This document shows, piece by piece, positions 1-7,228 of a DNA stretch of 64,000 nt. The stretch comes from Natrinema versiforme JCM 10478. GTDB lineage: Archaea > Halobacteriota > Halobacteria > Halobacteriales > Natrialbaceae. Under the pieces are notes generated by a model. That model was not told where the DNA came from. It was given only the letters and a program-made list of their open reading frames with translations, and did no database searches. Both the position numbers and the translations under genes were made by a program. Each line of letters starts with the position of its first letter. Positions within the stretch are counted from its first letter, which is position 1. Location: assembly GCF_000337195.1 (NCBI RefSeq), contig NZ_AOID01000013.1, forward strand, positions 62,001 through 126,000, in the 5' to 3' direction.

Positions 1-272
1 TCCTGTTCAAGGTCACCGACGCGCCGGCGACCCACGAGGGGCTCGTCGCGGCCGGCTACGACGTGACCTACGGCCGCCGGCTGTTCATGGAACAGGGCGA
101 GACCCTCGTCACCGACGACCCCCGCGAGATCGACGAACGGGACTACTACACGCTCGCCTACGCCGAGAAGGCGGACCTCGAGGTCGAGCAGGCAACGGCC
201 GCCTTCGGGACCGACGAGTCCGGATCGGAGGAGGCGACGACTGCGGACACGGCGGAGGCCATCGATGACTGA
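1..272 (+). CDS. cbiL: Cobalt-factor II C20-methyltransferase CbiL (C-terminal part, cut by window edge)
   Basis: Only about the last 90 codons are in the window; the frame is open from base 3 and the start lies upstream. The visible part reads LFKVTDAPATHEGL, then GYDVTYGRRLFMEQGETLV and RDYYTLAYAEK, which fits the end of the SAM-dependent tetrapyrrole methylase fold of CbiL. That enzyme methylates C20 of cobalt-sirohydrochlorin. A short acidic tail follows. The stop overlaps the start of cbiF by eight bases, so the two are translationally coupled. Assignment rests on the tail and on operon position; another cobalamin methylase is the main alternative. Confidence 0.7.
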   Translation, partial: LFKVTDAPATHEGLVAAGYDVTYGRRLFMEQGETLVTDDPREIDERDYYTLAYAEKADLEVEQATAAFGTDESGSEEATTADTAEAIDD

Positions 273-1170
273 CGAGACACCCAACGACCCACAGGACGCG
301 ATCGACTCTCAGGGCGAGCGCCGCCGCGAGGAACTCGACGACCGGATCTTCGAGCACAGCGCCGGCGACGAACAGGAAGGGATTCCCTTCGTCGGTGCCG
401 GCCCCGGCAACCCGCGACTGCTGACCGTCGCCGGGAAGGAACTGCTCGAGGCGGCCGACCTCGTGGTCCACGCGGGCTCGCTGGTCAACAGCGAACTGTT
501 GGACGAGTACTGCGGCCACGCCAAGCTCGTGAATTCGGTGGGCAAGGACCTCGAGGAACTGATTCCGCTGATGCGGGACGCCTACGAGGACGGCGACAAC
601 GTCGTGCGACTCCACAGCGGCGATCCCGCCATCTACGGCGCAGCACTCGAGCAGATGGACGCGCTGGAACACGAGGGCGTGCCGACCCACTTCGTGCCGG
701 GCGTCACGTCGGCCTTCGCGGCCAGCGCGACGTTGCGGACCCAACTGACGCTCAACGAGGTCTCGAATCACGTCGCGTTCACCCGGCCGCAGGGCAAGAC
801 GCTCACGCCGGAGGAGGACCACATCTCCGACTTCGTCGAGATGGGCGACGTGACGACCTGCATCTATCTCGGGACCCACGCCGTCCGGGATACGATGGAC
901 CGGCTGCTCGAGGACGACCACGACCCCGAGACCCCGGTCGCGGTAATCTACCACGCCTCGTGGCCGGACGAGGACGTGATCATCGGTTCGATCGGCGATA
1001 TTGCTGATAAAGTGGAGGAAGCAGGGTACCGGGCCTCGGCGCTGGTCGTCATCGGCGACGCGGTGACCGGCGCGGGCTACGAGCGTTCCTTCCTCTACGG
1101 TGATTGGGCCAATCGGGGCCCCGACTCGAGCGACGCGAACGAATCGGAAACGCAAGCAGGAGACGATTAA
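265..1170 (+). CDS. cbiF: Cobalt-precorrin-4 C11-methyltransferase CbiF
   Basis: SAM-dependent methylase that adds the C11 methyl group in the anaerobic cobalamin pathway; cytoplasmic. About 50 acidic residues precede the fold. The family glycine loop FVGAGPGNPRLLTVAGKEL is near residue 40, followed by DLVVHAGSLVNSELL, the SAM-binding RLHSGDPAIYGA, and FVPGVTSAFAASATL with FTRPQGKT, all typical of CbiF/CobM. The start ATG lies inside the end of cbiL and is the first in frame. The next gene, cbiG, begins two bases after the stop, so they form one operon. The C-terminal 20 residues are a polar tail common in haloarchaeal enzymes. Confidence 0.93.
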   Translation: MTDETPNDPQDAIDSQGERRREELDDRIFEHSAGDEQEGIPFVGAGPGNPRLLTVAGKELLEAADLVVHAGSLVNSELLDEYCGHAKLVNSVGKDLEELIPLMRDAYEDGDNVVRLHSGDPAIYGAALEQMDALEHEGVPTHFVPGVTSAFAASATLRTQLTLNEVSNHVAFTRPQGKTLTPEEDHISDFVEMGDVTTCIYLGTHAVRDTMDRLLEDDHDPETPVAVIYHASWPDEDVIIGSIGDIADKVEEAGYRASALVVIGDAVTGAGYERSFLYGDWANRGPDSSDANESETQAGDD

Positions 1171-1172
1171 TC

Positions 1173-2168
1173 ATGAGTACAGACAACGCTGACAACGCGA
1201 ACGACGATTCTGGATCGGACTCCGGCGGCGGCCACTGTTCGACGGCGGACTCGGACGGCGAAGTCGCCGAGGAAATCGCGATCATCTCCTTCGGCCGGAA
1301 GATGGACACCGCCGAGGAGATCAAAGCCGAGATCGGCGATCGCTACGAGGCGATCGACATCATCGAGTACCACGGCGACGTCTTCGAGGAACATTGGGGC
1401 GAGTACGACTGCTTCATCGGCCTCATGGCCTCGGGGATCGCGATGCGGAAGACGGCCCACCTGTTAGACGACAAGTGGGACGACCCCGCGATCTGTGTGG
1501 TCGACGAGGAACTCACCTGGGCCATCCCGATCACTGGCGGCCACCACGGCGCGAATCAGGTCGCCCAGGACCTGGCGACGATGGGTGCCGTCCCGGCGAT
1601 GACTACCGCAAGCGAGGCCGCCGGCAAGCAGGGCGTCGAGTCCCGCGCGAAGGCGATGGACACTCACGTCGTCAACGGCGACTCGACGGTGAAGACGAAC
1701 CTCGCCGTACTGGACGACAACCTCGGTCCAGTCGAGCGACTCGAGGGCCCGAAAGCCGTCCTCGTCGGCGATGACGTGACGGTACTCAAGCGCAACAAAA
1801 ACGACGGGATCGTGCTGGGCACCGGCAGCGTCTCCGGCGCGAGCAAGGAGGCCTTCCTCGCAGCGTGGGAGGAAGCCCTCGAGCAGACCGACTACGACTT
1901 CGACGATGTGGAGTTCGTCGGCACCGCGACGCGGAAGGAAGACGAGGAGGGGCTGCTCGAGGCCGCGCGGGAACTCGATCTGGGCGTCGTCGCCTTCGAC
2001 AAGGAGACGCTGCTCGAGCACGAGGGGCCCACGCCCTCGAAGTCGAAGGAACTGATCGGCTGGCCCGGCGTCTCCGAGGCGAGCGCGATCGCCGGCGGGG
2101 CCGAACAGGAACTGATCTTAGAGAAGATCAGCTACGAGAACGAGGTCACGGTGGCGATCGGACGATGA
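1173..2168 (+). CDS. cbiG: Cobalt-precorrin-5A hydrolase CbiG
   Basis: Opens the delta-lactone ring of cobalt-precorrin-5A and releases acetaldehyde (known CbiG role). The protein is 331 residues. A polar N-terminus of about 30 residues with GGGHCS precedes the fold. AIISFGRKMDTAEEI begins the N-terminal domain; CFIGLMASGIAMRK, DPAICVVDE and ITGGHHGANQVAQDLA are the central CbiG motifs; GLLEAARELDLGVVAFDKE and VSEASAIAGGAEQELILEK form the C-terminal CbiG/CobE domain. The start at 1173 was preferred over an upstream in-frame ATG inside cbiF because it follows the cbiF stop directly. The stop overlaps the cbiH start as ATGA. Confidence 0.92.
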   Translation: MSTDNADNANDDSGSDSGGGHCSTADSDGEVAEEIAIISFGRKMDTAEEIKAEIGDRYEAIDIIEYHGDVFEEHWGEYDCFIGLMASGIAMRKTAHLLDDKWDDPAICVVDEELTWAIPITGGHHGANQVAQDLATMGAVPAMTTASEAAGKQGVESRAKAMDTHVVNGDSTVKTNLAVLDDNLGPVERLEGPKAVLVGDDVTVLKRNKNDGIVLGTGSVSGASKEAFLAAWEEALEQTDYDFDDVEFVGTATRKEDEEGLLEAARELDLGVVAFDKETLLEHEGPTPSKSKELIGWPGVSEASAIAGGAEQELILEKISYENEVTVAIGR

Positions 2169-3043
2169 GTTCTGACGCCGAATCGACCGACGCCGCGGCC
2201 GGCGGGACCCCCGACGAGCACGGTACCCTCTACGTTGTCGGCATCGGCCCCGGCCTGCCCGACCACATGACCAAGCGGGCCAAGGAGGTCATCGAGTCCG
2301 CCGACGTCGTCATCGCCTCGAGCCTCTATCAGGAGTTCCTGCGCGACGACGGCACGATCCCCGCCGAAGAGCGGACGGACGAGGACGGGGTCGCGACTCG
2401 AGAGGACGGCTTCGAGCAGGAGATCGTCCGCTCGACGATGGGTCGCCAGATCGAACTCGCCCGCGCGGCGTTCGACTACGTCCGCGAGGGGAAAGACGTC
2501 GCCCACGTCTCCGGCGGCGATCCCTCGGTCTACGGCAAGTCCGACCTCATCTTCAAGATGGCCGAGGAGGAGGACGCGACGGACGTGCCGATCGAGATCG
2601 TCCCTGGCCTCACTGCGGCGCTCGGCGGGTCGGCCAACGTCGGCGCGCCGCTGTGCAACGACTTCTGTACGGTCTCGCTGTCGGACAAGTGGCGCGGCTG
2701 GGACGAGATCGAGGAGAAACTGCGCGCCGCGGCGATATCGGACTTCGTGATTGTCCTCTACAACTGCTGGCGCAACTACGAGAAGGCCGTCGAGATCGTC
2801 CGCGAGGAGCGGACCGACGACGCCTACGTAGCGATCGTCAACGACGCCGGCCGCGAAGATGCCGGCCGAAACGGCGAGAGCAAGTTTATCACCACTCTTG
2901 GCGAGGCCGCCGACCACGACGACAAGGTCTCCGGGATGGGCACCTCGCTGATCATCGGCAACCACGAGACCGAGACCTGGCGCAACGACGACCGAACGTA
3001 CCTCGTCACCCCGCGCGGCGGGCGTGACGTCGACGACTTCTGA
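2165..3043 (+). CDS. cbiH: Precorrin-3B C17-methyltransferase family protein CbiH (first copy)
   Basis: Tetrapyrrole methylase of 292 residues that likely contracts the ring and methylates C17. YVVGIGPGLPDHMTKRAKE is the N-terminal glycine loop; HVSGGDPSVYGK is the SAM-binding loop; EIVPGLTAALGGSANVGAPL and FCTVSLSDKW are CbiH/CobJ signatures; FVIVLYNCWRNYEKAVEI replaces the usual LYNPRS-like segment. The ATG overlaps the cbiG stop. A second CbiH paralogue follows 15 bases later. Which of the two catalyses C17 methylation cannot be told from sequence. The NCWRNYEKA segment is slightly divergent from the second copy's NPWSRKRRE, so this copy may have a specialised role. Confidence 0.88.
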   Translation: MSSDAESTDAAAGGTPDEHGTLYVVGIGPGLPDHMTKRAKEVIESADVVIASSLYQEFLRDDGTIPAEERTDEDGVATREDGFEQEIVRSTMGRQIELARAAFDYVREGKDVAHVSGGDPSVYGKSDLIFKMAEEEDATDVPIEIVPGLTAALGGSANVGAPLCNDFCTVSLSDKWRGWDEIEEKLRAAAISDFVIVLYNCWRNYEKAVEIVREERTDDAYVAIVNDAGREDAGRNGESKFITTLGEAADHDDKVSGMGTSLIIGNHETETWRNDDRTYLVTPRGGRDVDDF

Positions 3044-3058
3044 AACACTACCATACCC

Positions 3059-4102
3059 ATGAGCACGGACACTAACGCGGACGCCGACGACGAATCGACT
3101 TCCAAATGCGGAGCCTCGAGCACGGAGAGCAACAGCGAGGCCAGCACCGATAGCTCGAGTTCGAAATGCGGCGCGTCGAGCACGGACGACTCGAGCGGTT
3201 CGACGTGCGGGGCCTCCTCGAGTTCCAGTTCCTCGTCTTCGTCCTCGAGTAGCTGTGGGGCCTCGAGTTCGGACGACGGCGGCTCGAACGAGAAGGAGGT
3301 CGGCTCGACGGTCGACGACTTCGACGCCGAGCCGGGCCAGCTGAGCGCCGTCGGCCTCGGTCCCGGTCATCCGGAGGGGATGACCGACCGCGCGAAGACC
3401 GCGCTGCTCGAGGCCGACCATATCGTCGGCTACACGACCTACATCGACCTCATTCCGGACGAGATTACGGAGGAGGCCGACGAGCTGTACGACACGCCGA
3501 TGTGCGGCGAAGTGTCGCGTACGGAGGAGGCCATCGACCGCGCGCTTGCCGGCAACGACGTCGCCATCGTCGGCAGCGGCGACCCCAACGTCTACGCGCT
3601 CGGCGGGCTCGCGCTCGAGATCCTCGAGTCCAAGGGTGCGACGGCGTCGATGGTCGATTTCGAGGCCGTGCCGGGCGTGCCGGCGGCCCAGTCCTGTGCG
3701 GCCCGGCTCGGCGCGCCGCTGGTCAATGACACCGTCTCGATCTCGCTGTCGGACCACCTCGTCCCGATGCCCGAGATCGAGTCCCGGCTTCACTCCGCCG
3801 CCAAGGAGAGCTTCACGATCACGATCTACAACCCGTGGAGCCGCAAGCGCCGGGAGAACTTCGAGAAGGCCTGCGAGATTCTGCTGGCCCACCGCGACGC
3901 GGACACGCCGGTCGGCATCGTCCACGGTGCCGGCCGCGAGGACGAGCAGGTGATGATCACCGAACTCGGCGAACTCGAGGATCTCGGCGAGAGAGAGATC
4001 ATCGACATGACGACGACGATCGTCGTCGGGAACGAGGACACCTACGTCTGGGACGACCGGATGGTCACCCCGCGGGGCTACGAGACGAAGTACGACTACT
4101 GA
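3059..4102 (+). CDS. cbiH: Precorrin-3B C17-methyltransferase CbiH (second copy) with Cys-Gly-Ala-Ser repeat N-terminus
   Basis: The methylase domain starts near residue 92 (QLSAVGLGPGHPEGMTDRAK), with IVGSGDPNVYALGG, AVPGVPAAQSCAARLGAPL, VSISLSDHLVPMPEIE and ITIYNPWSRKRRENFEKA, the canonical CbiH/CobJ motifs. It probably forms the C17-methylated, ring-contracted intermediate. The first 90 residues are low-complexity Ser/Asp/Glu with four Cys-Gly-Ala-Ser units, the cysteines at residues 17, 37, 50 and 66; a 13-serine run lies before the fourth. This extension is not part of the methylase fold. Start ATG is 15 bases after the previous stop. The extension could chelate cobalt or an Fe-S cluster; that is inference. 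Confidence 0.9.
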   Translation: MSTDTNADADDESTSKCGASSTESNSEASTDSSSSKCGASSTDDSSGSTCGASSSSSSSSSSSSSCGASSSDDGGSNEKEVGSTVDDFDAEPGQLSAVGLGPGHPEGMTDRAKTALLEADHIVGYTTYIDLIPDEITEEADELYDTPMCGEVSRTEEAIDRALAGNDVAIVGSGDPNVYALGGLALEILESKGATASMVDFEAVPGVPAAQSCAARLGAPLVNDTVSISLSDHLVPMPEIESRLHSAAKESFTITIYNPWSRKRRENFEKACEILLAHRDADTPVGIVHGAGREDEQVMITELGELEDLGEREIIDMTTTIVVGNEDTYVWDDRMVTPRGYETKYDY

Positions 4103-4125
4103 GCGGAATTCGAACAACATCCACA

Positions 4126-4392
4126 ATGCCACGATACGAAGTTACCATCGAGAAAGACGCCTGCGACGGCATCTTCGCCTGTCTGACCCGCGACCCGCGC
4201 TTTGTCGAGGGCGAGGACGGCCTCGCGACCGTCGACCCCGGTGCGGACCCGGTCTACGACTGCGAGGGCGAGGTCACCGACAACGCCGAGCGCGTCGTCG
4301 CGACGTTCGACGACGACCGCATCGATGAGGCCCAGCAGGCCGCGGCGGCCTGTCCCACGGACGCGATCATCGTCGAAGAGGTGGGCGAATGA
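4126..4392 (+). CDS. Small ferredoxin, probably 3Fe-4S type
   Basis: An 88-residue soluble protein. Cluster-ligand cysteines appear at 13 and 19 (ACDGIFACLTRDPRF) and 76 (AAAACPTDAI), giving C-x5-C and a distal CP. This is the pattern of single-cluster ferredoxins whose middle cysteine is lost, which usually bind 3Fe-4S. A fourth cysteine is at 46. The body is acidic (IDEAQQAAA, DPGADPVYD). The gene sits 23 bases after the second cbiH and its stop overlaps the next start as ATGA. It likely supplies electrons for ring contraction or cobalt reduction in the pathway; the partner is not identifiable from sequence. Confidence 0.82.
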   Translation: MPRYEVTIEKDACDGIFACLTRDPRFVEGEDGLATVDPGADPVYDCEGEVTDNAERVVATFDDDRIDEAQQAAAACPTDAIIVEEVGE

Positions 4393-5081
4393 GCGATGCG
4401 GACTCGGCGACCGAAATCGAAGTACCGGCTGATCCGCTCGCGGGCCACGCCGCCACGGCGTACTTCTGGGGCCACGTCGCCGGGAGCGGCGACGTTTCCG
4501 ACGACGGCATCGAGGTCGTCGCCAACGACGAGGCCTCCGCGCAGGTGCTCGCAGCGGTCGCAGGCGGCGACCTCGAGCACGAGACGACGACTCGAGACTA
4601 CGCCCACGACACCTCGATCACGCGCACGGAAGACGAGTACACGCTGACGATCGACGGCGACGAGTCGGGCCTTCTGGGCCGCAGCGGCGCGCTCGGCCTC
4701 CCCGTCGACGGCCGCGGGAACTACCGCTTCGGCGCGTTCTCGGAGTACGACCGCGAACTGCTTCGGGGCCTGCTCGAGGGCTGTGGCACCGTCTGTTTCA
4801 AGTCCTCGAGTGGCACCGTCGGCATCTCGTTCGTCCACGACGACGAAGACCTGCTCGCGTTCGCACAGGAGCTGATCGACGAGTGTCCGGTCGAGGCCCC
4901 CTATGACGACCTCTCCGAAACCTCGTCGGGCGGCTACTGGTTCGGCGTCGACGACGACGCCGCGCCCGATTTCGGCACGTGGCTCTACGAGAACTGCGAG
5001 GAAACCGGGCTGTTCGCCCCAAGTCGCCGGCGCAAACTCGAGCGGAGCCTCGAGCAGGCGACGGCGTACGACGACGAGTAA
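4389..5081 (+). CDS. Cobalamin-operon protein with two degenerate LAGLIDADG-like motifs
   Basis: A 230-residue protein with no family I can name with confidence. Two halves look alike: AYFWGHVAGSGDV near residue 24 and LLRGLLEGCGTVCF near residue 123, each followed by a beta-rich segment. Both resemble the LAGLIDADG homing-endonuclease helix and its next strand, but the catalytic acidic position is Ser in the first and Cys in the second. It is therefore probably not a nuclease. It overlaps the ferredoxin stop (ATGA) and precedes cbiX, so it belongs to the cobalamin operon. A structural, substrate-handling or regulatory role is possible; nothing in the sequence decides this. Confidence 0.7.
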   Translation: MSDADSATEIEVPADPLAGHAATAYFWGHVAGSGDVSDDGIEVVANDEASAQVLAAVAGGDLEHETTTRDYAHDTSITRTEDEYTLTIDGDESGLLGRSGALGLPVDGRGNYRFGAFSEYDRELLRGLLEGCGTVCFKSSSGTVGISFVHDDEDLLAFAQELIDECPVEAPYDDLSETSSGGYWFGVDDDAAPDFGTWLYENCEETGLFAPSRRRKLERSLEQATAYDDE

Positions 5082-5107
5082 CTACCCGACCACCACTCAC
5101 GACACCG

Positions 5108-6340
5108 ATGAGTACACCTGACCAGACCACGCCCGCATCGACAGCCGGGTTCGACGACGAGGCCGTCCTCCTGATCGGCCACGGCTCCCGGCGCGAGAAG
5201 TCCAACGAACAGGTCCGCGAACTGGCCGCGTCCCTCGAGTCCCAACTGGGGATTCCGGTCGACGCCGCGTTCCTCGAACTCGCGGAGCCGGCGATCGACG
5301 AGGCCTTCGCGCAACTCGCGCCGGTCACGTCGCAGGTAACCGTCGTTCACTGCTCGCTCTTTGCTGCGAGCCACGTCAAAAACGACGTGCCGCTGGCGAT
5401 CGAGCAGGCCCGCGCCGAACACGACCTCGAGATCAACAACGGGTCGCATCTCGGGGTTCATCCCGCAATCTTGGATCTACTGGACGACCGCGCCGCTGCC
5501 GTCGAAGCGGAACTCGGCGTCGATCGGACGGAAGACGACGTGGCCGTCGTCGTCTGCGGCCGCGGCTCGAGCGATCCGGACGCCAATGGCGACGTCCACA
5601 AGCTGGCCCGGCTGCTCTACGAGGGCCGCGAATTCGATCGCGTCGAGGCCTCCTTTATCGGTGTGACGGAGCCGACGCTCGAAGAGAGCCTGCACGGGCT
5701 CTCGAAGCACCGGCCCGACGCGGTCGTCGTCCTGCCGTACATGCTCGGCGACGGCGTGTTGACCCAGCGGGTCCGAGACTGGACCGCCGAGTTCGACGAG
5801 GACTACCCCTACGTCGACGCGCTGGCCGGCGACCCGCTCGGCACGGACTCCCGGTTGCTGGATGTCTTTGCCGACCGCTGGCAGGAAGCCCGCACCGACA
5901 GCGTGGAGATGTCCTGTGACACCTGTAAGTACAAGGTCGACCTCGAGGGCTACGAGGAGGACGTCGGCGGGGCACGAGCCATGCTGCGGGCGCTGGCCCA
6001 TCAGGAGGCCCACGCCGACCGCGACGATATCGATGACGAACCCCACAGCCACGACGCGCCCGAAAAGCACGTCGCGGTCTGTACCAACCAGACATGCGCG
6101 AAGATGGGCTCGCCGGCGGTCCTCGAGCGACTCCGGCAGGAAGTTCGGGACTCCGACCACTGCGACGCCCGCATCACCCGCTCTTCGTGTCTGGGTCGCT
6201 GCGGCGACGGGCCGATGGTCGCGGTCTACCCCGACGGGGTCTGGTACGGCGGCGTCGAGGACGACGACGCCGAACGGATCGTGGGCGACCACCTCGACCG
6301 GGACCGCATCGTCAGTGACCTCGTCGATCAAACGTTATGA
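5108..6340 (+). CDS. cbiX: Sirohydrochlorin cobaltochelatase CbiX fused to a 2Fe-2S domain
   Basis: Inserts Co2+ into sirohydrochlorin, the first committed step of the anaerobic route. The protein has 410 residues. The N-terminal CbiX half is AVLLIGHGSRREKSNEQVRE with VTVVHCSLFAASHVKND; a second CbiX-like half holds VVVCGRGSSDPDANGDVHK and VVLPYMLGDGVLTQRV. A Cys pair DTCKYK near 275 is followed by a histidine/acidic stretch (HADRDDIDDEPHSHDA), then a thioredoxin-like 2Fe-2S domain with VCTNQTCAKMGS and RSSCLGRCGDGPMVAVYP. The start at 5108 follows the previous gene by 26 bases; an upstream in-frame ATG at 4979 lies inside it and is rejected. Confidence 0.92.
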   Translation: MSTPDQTTPASTAGFDDEAVLLIGHGSRREKSNEQVRELAASLESQLGIPVDAAFLELAEPAIDEAFAQLAPVTSQVTVVHCSLFAASHVKNDVPLAIEQARAEHDLEINNGSHLGVHPAILDLLDDRAAAVEAELGVDRTEDDVAVVVCGRGSSDPDANGDVHKLARLLYEGREFDRVEASFIGVTEPTLEESLHGLSKHRPDAVVVLPYMLGDGVLTQRVRDWTAEFDEDYPYVDALAGDPLGTDSRLLDVFADRWQEARTDSVEMSCDTCKYKVDLEGYEEDVGGARAMLRALAHQEAHADRDDIDDEPHSHDAPEKHVAVCTNQTCAKMGSPAVLERLRQEVRDSDHCDARITRSSCLGRCGDGPMVAVYPDGVWYGGVEDDDAERIVGDHLDRDRIVSDLVDQTL

Positions 6341-6391
6341 TCGAAACAAACTTCTTCCAGTATGGTAAATAAATGACCAGATATAGGAGGA

Positions 6392-6763
6392 ATGAAGCTC
6401 GAAATGCCTCCGACAGTGGCGTATGCGATTTTCGTCGTGTTCGGTGGGTTAGTCGTGGTCCCGGACCCGACGATGGCACTCTCTATCCCGGTTTCGGGTA
6501 TCGGCCTCGTCGCCGTCGGCTACGCTCGGATCGACGGATCGCTGCCGGAGTTAGGGTGGGGAATCGCTGCGCTGTACGCGTTCGGAATCGCCGCATCGAT
6601 CGGTATCTGGGCCGTCCGGAGCCGACTCGCGGAGTCCGGACTGTACGGGGCCGCCGTCTTGGCCGTTGCGACCCTCTCCATCGCCGCTCTACTCGGTCCC
6701 TATCTGATCGCTCGAGGCCGCGAGAACGTCCGCGGAGTCACTTTCACATCCCGAAACCGATAG
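6392..6763 (+). CDS. Small hydrophobic membrane protein, unknown function
   Basis: A 123-residue protein with about four hydrophobic segments: VAYAIFVVFGGLVVV, IPVSGIGLVAVGYA, WGIAALYAFGIAASIGIW and YGAAVLAVATLSIAALLG. No family was recognised. The sequence GGAGG at 6386-6390 is one base from this ATG; a second in-frame ATG at 6404 lies 13 bases downstream of it, so the true start could be either. It follows cbiX by 51 bases and precedes the DUF3209-like gene, so it may be cotranscribed with the cobalamin genes, possibly as a small membrane subunit for cobalt handling. That role is inference. Confidence 0.6.
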   Translation: MKLEMPPTVAYAIFVVFGGLVVVPDPTMALSIPVSGIGLVAVGYARIDGSLPELGWGIAALYAFGIAASIGIWAVRSRLAESGLYGAAVLAVATLSIAALLGPYLIARGRENVRGVTFTSRNR

Positions 6764-6854
6764 CGGACACGGCCTCGACGGTGTCGGCGTCCGTCCACGA
6801 CAGCGCCACACCAGTATCGATCGACGAAAAACGAAGCACACGGAAGACACACCT

Positions 6855-7226
6855 ATGAGCTGCTACGAAATCGAAGCACTACGACTCGGACTGATGAACG
6901 TCCTCGGCGTCGGGGACGACAGCGCCCGCGATCACGCGGAGAAGGAACTCGAGGGCCACCTCGAGGGGCCCATTCAGGGGCTCGCGGAGGCCAATAGCCT
7001 CGCCGAAGTCGAGCGCCATCTCGACGCGGCGCTGGTCGATTTGGAGGAGGAGGTGGCGTCGATGGACAGCGACGACCCCGAGTACGACTACACGCGGGGA
7101 CGGCTGCTGGCGGTCCGTGACGCCGAGCGAGCCGTGCAACGACTGAGCGCGCAGGGCGAGCACATCGTCGGCGGACTCGGCGACGCCCACGACACGCTCC
7201 ACGAGACCTTCCCCGTCGAGGAGTGA
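6855..7226 (+). CDS. DUF3209-like protein of the cobalamin cluster
   Basis: A 123-residue soluble, helical, acidic protein. It begins MSCYEIEALRLGLMNVLG and contains DDSARDHAEKELEGHLEGP, AALVDLEEEVASMD and DDPEYDYTRGRLLAVRDAE, ending in LHETFPVEE. From memory this matches the haloarchaeal family DUF3209, usually found beside cobalt chelatase genes. It probably contributes to cobalamin synthesis; no catalytic motif is visible. The single cysteine is at residue 3. Its stop overlaps a GTG that may start the next gene, so the two are coupled. Its partner is the beta-propeller protein immediately downstream. Confidence 0.7.
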   Translation: MSCYEIEALRLGLMNVLGVGDDSARDHAEKELEGHLEGPIQGLAEANSLAEVERHLDAALVDLEEEVASMDSDDPEYDYTRGRLLAVRDAERAVQRLSAQGEHIVGGLGDAHDTLHETFPVEE

Positions 7227-7228
7227 CG

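Noticed and set aside
1-300. B12 riboswitch in front of the cobalamin genes
   Set aside because: The window begins inside cbiL, no leader is visible, and the genes overlap throughout.
2132-4132. A 666-codon open frame on the minus strand opposite the cobalamin genes
   Set aside because: It mirrors the codon pattern of cbiH genes on the plus strand; translation is Arg/Val/Gly-rich without motifs. High GC keeps antisense frames open.
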